Source: Pseudomonas sp. GM48 (GTDB lineage: Bacteria; Pseudomonadota; Gammaproteobacteria; Pseudomonadales; Pseudomonadaceae). From it: a stretch of DNA of 43,568 nucleotides. The notes under the pieces were generated by a model. That model saw only the letters and a list, made by a program, of their open reading frames with translations. It made no database searches and had not been told where the DNA came from. Where the stretch lies: the NCBI RefSeq assembly GCF_000282335.1, contig NZ_AKJM01000043.1:1-43568 (forward strand), written 5' to 3'. Positions within the stretch are counted from its first letter, which is position 1. Each line of letters opens with the position of its first letter. Shown in pieces: positions 24,619 to 31,726 of this stretch. The position numbers and the translations under genes are program-made.

Positions 24619-25053
24619 TCAAGATTTTTCAAGGTTGCCCAGGATGTGCCCGTGAACCCGCATGCACACCTTCAAATCCGCCTCATCGACGCCTTCGAAC
24701 AGTTCGTGACGCAGTTGTGTGGCAATGGTTTCAATTTGTTCGATCAGGGGACGCGCCGGCGCGCAGAGAACGATTTTCTTCGCCCGACGGTCTTCCAGCA
24801 CTGCTTGGCGTTGCACCAGGCCCTGGCTTTCCAGGCTGTCCAGCAAACGGGCCAGGGTCGGGCCTTCGACGCCGACGCTTTGTGCCAGCTCGCGCTGGGT
24901 CGGTGCTTCCTCGAAACGCGCCAGGTGCAGCAGCACCAGCCAGCGTGCCTGGGACAAGCCCATGCCCGCCAGTCGGCGGTCCAGTTCGGCACGCCAGCCG
25001 CGGGACATCTGGGCCAATTGCATGCCAAAGCGGTGTTGATCGGTTAACGGCAT
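24619..25053 (-). CDS. MarR-family transcriptional regulator (SlyA-like)
   Basis: The 144-aa winged-helix regulator has the MarR core: LDRRLAGMGLSQARWLVLLH, TQRELAQSVGVEGPTLARLL, DSLESQGLVQRQAVLEDRRA (recognition helix and wing) and a C-terminal dimer helix. A 13-bp palindrome 34 bp upstream is probably its own operator. Target genes beyond itself are not evident: the next gene upstream, recQ, is on the same strand. The effector ligand is unknown. Confidence 0.92.
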   Translation of the reverse strand: MPLTDQHRFGMQLAQMSRGWRAELDRRLAGMGLSQARWLVLLHLARFEEAPTQRELAQSVGVEGPTLARLLDSLESQGLVQRQAVLEDRRAKKIVLCAPARPLIEQIETIATQLRHELFEGVDEADLKVCMRVHGHILGNLEKS

Positions 25054-25086
25054 AAAACACTCATGATCAGACTGAAATAAATAAAA

Positions 25087-25099
25087 ACTAATTATTAGT
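25087..25099. promoter_or_regulatory. MarR-type palindromic operator
   Basis: ACTAATTATTAGT is a perfect 6-1-6 inverted repeat in an AT-rich stretch, 34 bp before the marR-like ATG. MarR dimers bind such palindromes, so autorepression is the simplest reading. Confidence 0.55.
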
Positions 25100-25172
25100 C
25101 AGCTAAGCATGCGCCTCGACTTGAGGCAAGACTTGATCTTTAGTGAATCGTTACATCAGCAATACCGATGTC

Positions 25173-27299
25173 TCAAATTTCGAATTCGGATTGCAAGGCG
25201 GCGCGAACGCAGTACAAAACCCCTTCCGGTACCCGGCCCGCAAACAGCGCAGCGATCTCGGAAACCGGCGGCAACTCGCCTTCGCCGTCGAGGAAGGCGT
25301 CCTGGACTTCACCCATCAGGTCCTCAGGCAGATCCAGCGCCTGCTCCAGCGACAATTGCTGCTTGCCGATCGCTTCGGCCAGCATGGTGTAGACGTTCTT
25401 TTCCGAGCATTGCAACTGACCGGCGATCTGCACCGGCGTCATACCGGCGCGCGCCAGAGTAATCAGTTCGTGACGCACGTCGGCCACCGCTTTCGGCGCC
25501 TCGACCTGGCCGCCGAGCACTTCGAGGAAGGCCTCGCCATAACGCTCCAGCTTGCGCGCACCGACGCCGCTGACCGTGGCCATTTCCGCCAGCGAGGTCG
25601 GCTGGCTGCGAAGCATTTCCAGCAAAGTCGAGTCGGGGAAGATGACGTACGGCGGCACGCCATGTTCTTCGGCGAGCTTGCGACGCAGGGCGCGCAAGGC
25701 TTCCCACTGTTCGCGCTCCTCGCCACGAACCAGTTGGCTCGCCTGGCTCTTGCTGCTTTTCGCCACCGCTTGCGCCTTGAGGTCGCGGCGCAGCTCCAGG
25801 GTCACTTCGCCCTTGAGCAACGGCCGGCAACTGTCGCTCAGGCGCAAGCCGCCGTAGCCTTCAAGGTCGATGTCGGCCAGACCTCGGGCCACCAGTTGGC
25901 GGAACAACGAGCGCCATTCGCCCTCCGCCATCGCCTTGCCGACACCAAACACCGACAGATGCTGATGGCCGAAGCTGCGGACCTTTTCGTTGTCCTTGCC
26001 GAGCAACACATCCACCAGATGCCCGACGCCATAGCGCTGACCGGTGCGGTAGATCGCCGACAGCGCCTGACGCGCAGGTTCGGTGGCATCCCAGGTTTGC
26101 ACGCCGTCGACGCAGTTGTCGCAATGACCGCAAGGCTCCGGCATGTCTTCGTCGAAGTAGGCCAGCAGTGTTTGCCGACGGCAGCGGGTTTCTTCGCAGA
26201 GCGAAAGCATGGCGTCGAGCTTGTGTTGCTCCAGGCGTTTGTGGCGCTCGTCGCCTTCGGAGTTCTGTAGCATCTGCTTGAGCATCACCACATCTTGCAG
26301 GCCGTAGGCCATCCAGGCATCTGCCGGCAAGCCGTCACGGCCGCCGCGACCGGTTTCCTGGTAATAGGCCTCAAGGGATTTCGGCAGATCGAGGTGGGCG
26401 ACAAAACGCACGTTGGGCTTGTCGATGCCCATGCCGAACGCAACGGTGGCGACCATGATCAAGCCTTCCTCATTGAGGAAGCGTTTCTGATGGTAGGCAC
26501 GCAGATCGTTGGGCAGGCCGGCGTGGTACGGCAGCGCCGGGAAGCCTTGCGCGCTGAGAAACGCTGCGACTTCCTCGACTTTCTTGCGCGACAGGCAATA
26601 CACAATGCCCGCATCGCTACGGCGCTCGGCGAGGAACGCCAGCAACTGCTTGCGCGGCTGCTCCTTGGGCACGATGCGATAAAAGATGTTCGGTCGGTCG
26701 AAGCTCGACAGGAAGCGCTCGGCGTCTTGCAGGTGCAGACGGGTGACGATTTCTTCCCGGGTGCGCTTGTCGGCCGTGGCGGTCAGGGCGATGCGCGGCA
26801 CGTCGGGGAACATTTCCGCCAACTGCCCCAGTTGCAGGTATTCCGGGCGGAAATCATGCCCCCATTGCGACACGCAGTGTGCTTCGTCGATGGCGAACAG
26901 GGCGATGTTCAGCCCCTGCAGGAAGGACAGCATGCGCGGCTGGACCAGTCGTTCCGGTGCCAGATAGAGCATTTTCACTTCACCGCGACGGATGCGGGCA
27001 GCGAGGTCGCGCTGTTGCTCGGCGCTGAGGGTGGAGTTCAATGCGGCCGCCGCGACGCCCAGCTCTTCGAGGGTGGCGACCTGGTCGTCCATCAGGGCGA
27101 TCAGCGGCGAAACCACCACGGCAAGGCCTTCGCGCAACAGAGCCGGCACCTGGAAGCACAGGGATTTGCCACCACCGGTAGGCATCAGGACCAGGGCATC
27201 GCCGCCGCTGGCCACGCGCTCAATGATTGCACCCTGACGGCCACGGAAACTGTCGTAGCCGAAGATGTCCTTGAGGACGCGTTGAGCCTGTTCGAGCAT
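25173..27299 (-). CDS. recQ: ATP-dependent DNA helicase RecQ
   Basis: The 708-aa RecQ helicase opens DNA 3'-5' in RecFOR repair. Walker A is [16 protein letters not shown] (GGGKS at 42-46), the Walker B is [19 protein letters not shown], and motif VI is [10 protein letters not shown]. The zinc cluster uses [10 protein letters not shown] and CGHCDNC, followed by RQC and an HRDC domain ([18 protein letters not shown]). Beyond HRDC is an extra segment of about 100 aa with a helix-turn-helix ([20 protein letters not shown]), as known in Pseudomonas, absent from E. coli RecQ (609 aa). The ATG at 27297-27299 follows GGAG; upstream in-frame extension is not coding-like. Confidence 0.96.
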   Translation of the reverse strand: MLEQAQRVLKDIFGYDSFRGRQGAIIERVASGGDALVLMPTGGGKSLCFQVPALLREGLAVVVSPLIALMDDQVATLEELGVAAAALNSTLSAEQQRDLAARIRRGEVKMLYLAPERLVQPRMLSFLQGLNIALFAIDEAHCVSQWGHDFRPEYLQLGQLAEMFPDVPRIALTATADKRTREEIVTRLHLQDAERFLSSFDRPNIFYRIVPKEQPRKQLLAFLAERRSDAGIVYCLSRKKVEEVAAFLSAQGFPALPYHAGLPNDLRAYHQKRFLNEEGLIMVATVAFGMGIDKPNVRFVAHLDLPKSLEAYYQETGRGGRDGLPADAWMAYGLQDVVMLKQMLQNSEGDERHKRLEQHKLDAMLSLCEETRCRRQTLLAYFDEDMPEPCGHCDNCVDGVQTWDATEPARQALSAIYRTGQRYGVGHLVDVLLGKDNEKVRSFGHQHLSVFGVGKAMAEGEWRSLFRQLVARGLADIDLEGYGGLRLSDSCRPLLKGEVTLELRRDLKAQAVAKSSKSQASQLVRGEEREQWEALRALRRKLAEEHGVPPYVIFPDSTLLEMLRSQPTSLAEMATVSGVGARKLERYGEAFLEVLGGQVEAPKAVADVRHELITLARAGMTPVQIAGQLQCSEKNVYTMLAEAIGKQQLSLEQALDLPEDLMGEVQDAFLDGEGELPPVSEIAALFAGRVPEGVLYCVRAALQSEFEI

Positions 27300-27496
27300 A
27301 GAAACTCCAAAAATCACCGAAACATCCCTGCAAGGCTGGTTCAGAATCACTAACGCTGCACTGACAAATCGTAAGTGCGCATTGCATGACGCTGCACATT
27401 TCAGCCGTGACGCCCGCAGGGCAATCACAAAACGCGCGAGTATACCCGAGCCCCGTCCGGCAAAGGGCACCGCTGATAAGACTCACACAATCGGAC

Positions 27497-27600
27497 TGTG
27501 GGAGCGGGCTTGGTCCGGGCGGCGTTCCGACGAAGTGGGAGTGTCAGTCGACATTAATGCAGCCTGGCACGCCGCCTTCGCGAGCAAGCCCGCTCCCACA
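27497..27600. repeat. REPIN with a degenerate left arm
   Basis: The right arm (27576-27600) is intact, CTTCGCGAGCAAGCCCGCTC. The left arm starts TGTGGGAGCGGGCTTG but then diverges (GTCCGGGCGGCGTTCC). It lies between recQ and the YecA-family gene. Confidence 0.85.
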
Positions 27601-27686
27601 AAGGTGCAAATATGCCGTGCGGCTGGCCCAAGCGCTCAAGAAGGCCTAGAATTCCCGCATCGAACATTCCCCAAGGTAGCCCTTTA

Positions 27687-28274
27687 ATGTCCTTCGCTGA
27701 GCAACTAACCCGCCTGCAAGTCTTCCTCGACGCCGACGAACTGCATGACGAGGCGCTGGACTACGTGGCCGCCCACGGCTACCTCACTGCGCTGTCGATC
27801 TGTTCCGAAGCGGTCCCGGACCGTGAATGGATCGACGCACTCTTCGCCGAGGAGCCGCATTACAGTAGCGAAGCCCAGCGCGAAGAGATCGAAGCCACGC
27901 TGATTGGCCTCAAAGCCCACATCGCCCGCCAACTGGCCTCCGACGAGGAGTTCGAGCTGCCGTGCGACCTGGACCTGGGCGACGACCCGGATGACTCCGA
28001 ACTGCGCGGCTGGTGCATCGGATTCATGGAAGGCGTGTTCCTGCGCGAAGAAGCCTGGTTCGAAACCGCCGAAGACGAAGTCAGCGAAATGCTGCTGCCG
28101 ATCATGGTCGGTTCGGGCCTGTTCGACGAGCAACCGGAGTTCTCCGACATTGCCGCCGATGCCAACCTGATGGACGACATGATCGTACAGATCCCGGAAG
28201 CCCTGACCGCACTGTATCTGCTGTGCAACGCGCCAGACGAAAAACCGGCGATTCTCAAGCCACGTCACCACTAA
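27687..28274 (+). CDS. YecA/YgfB family protein (UPF0149)
   Basis: The 195-aa acidic helical protein matches UPF0149: YVAAHGYLTALSICSEAVPD, WIDALF, LRGWCIGFMEGVFLREEAW and LLPIMVGSGLFDEQPEF. There is no C-terminal SEC-C zinc motif, unlike YecA itself, so it is closer to YgfB. Biochemical function is unknown. The ATG follows AAGGTAG by about 8 nt. The DUF454 gene begins 10 bp after its stop. Confidence 0.85.
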   Translation: MSFAEQLTRLQVFLDADELHDEALDYVAAHGYLTALSICSEAVPDREWIDALFAEEPHYSSEAQREEIEATLIGLKAHIARQLASDEEFELPCDLDLGDDPDDSELRGWCIGFMEGVFLREEAWFETAEDEVSEMLLPIMVGSGLFDEQPEFSDIAADANLMDDMIVQIPEALTALYLLCNAPDEKPAILKPRHH

Positions 28275-28284
28275 GGTTCTGCCT

Positions 28285-28680
28285 ATGGACAACCCCATAG
28301 GCAACCGCCCCCTGATGTTGCGCTACGTGCTGCTGGCCATCGGCTGGCTGAGCGTAGCGCTGGGGGTGATCGGGATTTTCCTGCCGGTATTGCCCACCAC
28401 CCCTTTCCTGCTGCTGGCGGCCGCCTGCTTCGCCCGCAGTTCGCCGCGCTTTTATCAATGGCTGGTGGAACATCCACGGCTTGGCCCGTGGATTCGTGAC
28501 TACCTCGATGGCAACGGCATTCCGCTCAAAGGCAAGGTCTACGCCATCGGCCTGATGTGGGCGAGCATCCTGTTCTCCTGCTACCTGGTGCCGCAGCCCT
28601 GGGCCCAGGGTTTCATGTTGACCAGTGCGGTGCTGGTGACGACCTATATCCTCAAGCAGAAAACCCTGCGCAAATCCTGA
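28285..28680 (+). CDS. YbaN-family (DUF454) inner-membrane protein
   Basis: The 131-aa protein has four predicted hydrophobic segments, including LGVIGIFLPVLPTTPFLLLA, the family signature, followed by ACFARSSPRFYQWLVEHPRLG and IRDYLDGNGIPLKGK. YbaN function is not established. It appears translationally linked to the upstream UPF0149 gene (10-bp gap) with AAGG about 9 nt before the ATG. A REPIN of the second family starts 17 bp after its stop. Confidence 0.88.
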   Translation: MDNPIGNRPLMLRYVLLAIGWLSVALGVIGIFLPVLPTTPFLLLAAACFARSSPRFYQWLVEHPRLGPWIRDYLDGNGIPLKGKVYAIGLMWASILFSCYLVPQPWAQGFMLTSAVLVTTYILKQKTLRKS

Positions 28681-28696
28681 AGTCTCCCGGGACCAT

Positions 28697-28829
28697 TGTG
28701 GCGAGGGAGCTTGCTCCCGCCGGGTTGCGAAGCGACCCCAAACCATTCAATCCAGATACCCCTGGTAGACCGCGCTCACCTGTTTTGCGACTGCTGCGCA
28801 GCCGAGCGGGAGCAAGCTCCCTCGCCACA
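28697..28829. repeat. REPIN of the second family, long spacer
   Basis: TTGTGGCGAGGGAGCTTGCTC starts at 28697 and the mirror arm GAGCAAGCTCCCTCGCCACA ends at 28829. The spacer (about 90 bp) is longer than in the copy at 13544-13634, as the total spans 133 bp. It lies 96 bp before lapG. Confidence 0.88.
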
Positions 28830-28925
28830 AAAAGCCGTCCACCGAACTCTCTCCCTCCGACGACCTGCCCTACCCCTGCAAAAACTCCACCTAAACTTCA
28901 AAAACCTAAACTCGAGCAGCCAGAC

Positions 28926-29633
28926 ATGGCCCGCAGTCTGCGTCGTCCAGGATGGCCAACGCTCCGACTTCGGCTCGGCGGGTGGTTGCTGCTGGCAAGT
29001 TTGCTACTGAGCGTATTCAACGGGGTCCAGGCCGACTGGGATTTTGCGCTGATTCTGCAAACCGTTGAAAATCGCTACGGCCCTCTTGGACTGGCGCGAG
29101 GCCGGCTCGAGGCATGGAGTCAAATGCTGCAGAGCACACGCGGCGTCCCCGAACAAGAGCAGCTCAACGCGGTGAACCGCTTCTTCAATCAGCAGCTGAA
29201 TTTCCAGGACGACACGCGTATCTGGCAACAGACCGATTACTGGGCCACGCCCGTCGAAGCCCTGATCAAGGGCGCCGCCGACTGCGAGGACTACGCCCTG
29301 GCAAAATACTTCAGCCTGCGCCGGCTCGGCCTTCCCAGCGAGAAACTGCGCATCACCTACGTCAAGGCCCTGAGCCAGAACCAGGCGCACATGGTGCTGA
29401 CGTTCTACAGTACCCCCACGGCCGACCCGCTGGTGCTGGACAACCTGATCGGCGAGATCCGCCCCGCGTCCCAACGCAAAGACTTGCTGCCGGTGTACGC
29501 CTTCAACGCCGAAGGCCTGTACCTGCCGGGCAAGAACGGCGGCAAGCGCAGCAGTGACTCGAAAAAACTGTCGCGCTGGCAGGACGTGTTGAAAAAGATG
29601 CAGGCCGAAGGGTTCGACATCGGCGACGGCTAG
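28926..29633 (+). CDS. lapG: periplasmic cysteine protease LapG
   Basis: The 235-aa BTLCP-type protease cleaves LapA near its N-terminus, releasing it from the surface when c-di-GMP is low. A signal anchor (about 14-36, LRLGGWLLLASLLLSVFNG) exports it. Catalytic residues are Cys120 (IKGAADCEDYALAKY), His155 (QNQAHMVLTFY) and Asp172 (LVLDNLIGE); Glu121-Asp122 fit the calcium-dependent site. The ATG at 28926 gives the normal length, though its ribosome site is weak (GAGCAG). lapD follows after 22 bp. Confidence 0.95.
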   Translation: MARSLRRPGWPTLRLRLGGWLLLASLLLSVFNGVQADWDFALILQTVENRYGPLGLARGRLEAWSQMLQSTRGVPEQEQLNAVNRFFNQQLNFQDDTRIWQQTDYWATPVEALIKGAADCEDYALAKYFSLRRLGLPSEKLRITYVKALSQNQAHMVLTFYSTPTADPLVLDNLIGEIRPASQRKDLLPVYAFNAEGLYLPGKNGGKRSSDSKKLSRWQDVLKKMQAEGFDIGDG

Positions 29634-29655
29634 CCGCCATGGCAAGGAGCGATGT

Positions 29656-31596
29656 ATGACACTGCGTAAACAGTTGTTCCTGGCCATCTGCCTGTTCCTG
29701 CTGGTGGCGTTCAGCGGCAGTTTTTTTTCCAGCCTGGAAAGCTCCCGCGAGCAAACGCTCAGCCAGCTGCGCGCCCACGCCCAGGATGCAGCCACCGCGC
29801 TGGGGCTGTCGCTGACGGCACAGGTCGATGACCCGGCAATGATGGAGCTGATGGTCAGTTCGATTTTCGACAGCGGCTATTTCAGCAGCATCCGCGTCAT
29901 CAGCCTCAAGGATCAGCAGACGCTGGTGGAACGCAGCACTCCGACGCAAATCGACGGTGTGCCTGACTGGTTCGTCAACCTGGTCGACCTGCGCCCACAA
30001 GGTGGCGACGCCTTGATCATGCGCGGCTGGGAGCAACTGGCACGGGTCGAAGTGCTGAGCAATCCGCAATTCGCCTTGGCCAGGCTCTGGGACAGCACCC
30101 TCGGCAGCCTGATCTGGTTACTGTTGTGCGGTCTGTTCAGCGCGGTGTTTGGAGGCTGGATGCTGCGCAGGCAATTTCGCCCACTCGACAGCATGGTCCG
30201 ACAAGCCGAGGCCATCAGTAAACGCGAATTTCTCAGCCTGCCGCAATTGCCACGTACACCGGAATTGAAACGGGTGGTACTGGCGATGAACCAGATGGTC
30301 GAGAAGCTCAAGGCGCTGTTCGTCGAAGAGGCTGCGCGCAGCGAAAAGCTGCGGGCCGAATCCTATCTGGACAGCCTCACTGGCCTGGCCAACCGACGCC
30401 TGCTCGATGAGCAACTGGCCGACCATTTACGGGTGTGCGAACAGAGTCGCGATGGCCATTTGTTGATGTTGCGGATCAACGACTTGAATGGCCTCAACCA
30501 ACGTCTGGGCGGCCAACGGACTGACGCGCTTATCAGCGCCACAGGCGAATTGCTCAAGCGCCTGACGCAATTGCCGGAGCGTCGCACCTGGCTGGCGGCA
30601 CGCAATCGGGGTGGCGAATTCAGCCTGCTGACACCGGGTCTGGACGCTGAAAATGCCGCGCGCCTGGCCGCCGATGTCAGCGCCAGCCTGGAGAACCTGC
30701 GCCTGACCGGCACCAGCGATTGCATGCCCGTTGCCCATCTGGGCGTTGTCGCCTACCGTCCCGGTGAGCCGATCGGCAACGTACTCCTGCGCCTTGACCA
30801 GGCGTTGACCGAGTCCCGGCAGCATCCCGAGCGACCTTGGGTTTGTTTGAGCCATCGAGACACGGCGCCGAATCATTCCCAGCACGACTGGCGCACCTGG
30901 ATCGACGATGCCTTGACCGAAGGCAAAATGCAGTTGTACTTCCAGCCCGTCGTGCAATGCACCGACACCCGCCAGGTGCTGCATCACAAAGTGCTCGCAC
31001 GCCTGCTCGATCCACAGGGCGAGGCGATTGCCGCCGGGCATTTCCTGCCGTGGATCGAGCGTCTCGGCTGGTCGGCACGCTTTGATCTGGCAATGCTCGA
31101 AGCCACGCTGGACGACCTGGTGGTCAACCGCAGGCCCTTGGCACTGAGCCTGTCCGGCAGCACCCTGGGCGATCCAGTGCAGCGACGGACAATCCTCGAC
31201 CTGCTCGACTCCCTCCCGGAACTGGCGCCGCTGCTGACCCTGGAAATCGACGAGCGTCAACTGCCGTCCCCCGAAGTGCTGCAAAACTTGAGCAGCACAT
31301 TGCTCAAGACCGGTTACCGCATCGGCCTGCAACACTTTGGCGGGCGCTTCAACCAAATCGGCAACCTGACCCAATTGGGGTTGGCTTACCTGAAAATCGA
31401 TGGGGCCTATATTCGTGACATCGACGAGCAGACCGACAAGCGACTGTTCATCGACGCGATCTTTCGCACGACCCACAGCATTGATTTGCCACTGATTGCG
31501 GAGATGGTCGAGACACCAGGGGAACTGGAAATCATCCGCGAGTTGGGCGTATTCGGGGCGATGGGGCGGTTGATCGGAGCGCCAGAACCGATGTAA
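29656..31596 (+). CDS. lapD: c-di-GMP receptor LapD
   Basis: The 646-aa inner-membrane receptor has TM1 (about 7-25), a periplasmic LapG-binding domain with Trp125 (MRGWEQLARVEV), matching the Trp known to contact LapG in P. fluorescens Pf0-1, TM2 (about 150-170), HAMP, degenerate GGDEF (RGGEF at 318-322) and degenerate EAL (KVLARL at 445-450). Both output domains lack catalytic residues, as expected for a receptor. c-di-GMP binding at the EAL makes LapD sequester LapG and so keeps LapA on the cell surface. AAGGAG precedes the ATG by 6 nt; it is co-transcribed with lapG. Confidence 0.96.
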   Translation: MTLRKQLFLAICLFLLVAFSGSFFSSLESSREQTLSQLRAHAQDAATALGLSLTAQVDDPAMMELMVSSIFDSGYFSSIRVISLKDQQTLVERSTPTQIDGVPDWFVNLVDLRPQGGDALIMRGWEQLARVEVLSNPQFALARLWDSTLGSLIWLLLCGLFSAVFGGWMLRRQFRPLDSMVRQAEAISKREFLSLPQLPRTPELKRVVLAMNQMVEKLKALFVEEAARSEKLRAESYLDSLTGLANRRLLDEQLADHLRVCEQSRDGHLLMLRINDLNGLNQRLGGQRTDALISATGELLKRLTQLPERRTWLAARNRGGEFSLLTPGLDAENAARLAADVSASLENLRLTGTSDCMPVAHLGVVAYRPGEPIGNVLLRLDQALTESRQHPERPWVCLSHRDTAPNHSQHDWRTWIDDALTEGKMQLYFQPVVQCTDTRQVLHHKVLARLLDPQGEAIAAGHFLPWIERLGWSARFDLAMLEATLDDLVVNRRPLALSLSGSTLGDPVQRRTILDLLDSLPELAPLLTLEIDERQLPSPEVLQNLSSTLLKTGYRIGLQHFGGRFNQIGNLTQLGLAYLKIDGAYIRDIDEQTDKRLFIDAIFRTTHSIDLPLIAEMVETPGELEIIRELGVFGAMGRLIGAPEPM

Positions 31597-31689
31597 CGGC
31601 CGCCCCACTTGATCCTGACCACTGATCCGATAACCTCGCCAACCTGTTATTTCTGACAGTAGTAAACCCGTCGCTCCAGGCTTTAAATC

Positions 31690-31719
31690 ACTCCGTTACC
31701 CCCTATTAACGAACGGAGT
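31690..31719 (+). promoter_or_regulatory. hairpin covering the Shine-Dalgarno of the Ig-like gene
   Basis: ACTCCGTT (31690-31697) is the exact complement of AACGGAGT (31712-31719), which contains the GGAG ribosome site 8 nt before the ATG at 31727. The 14-nt loop is ACCCCCTATTAACG. Folding would hide the ribosome site. Confidence 0.5.
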
Positions 31720-31726
31720 CAACATC

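Noticed and set aside
1..28829. Repeated palindromic units as a CRISPR array
   Set aside because: The units are dispersed, in inverted pairs, with irregular spacing of kilobases; they are REP/REPIN elements.
29652..29654. Earlier ATG before lapD
   Set aside because: It is out of frame; the ATG at 29656 has AAGGAG at proper distance and gives the known LapD N-terminus.
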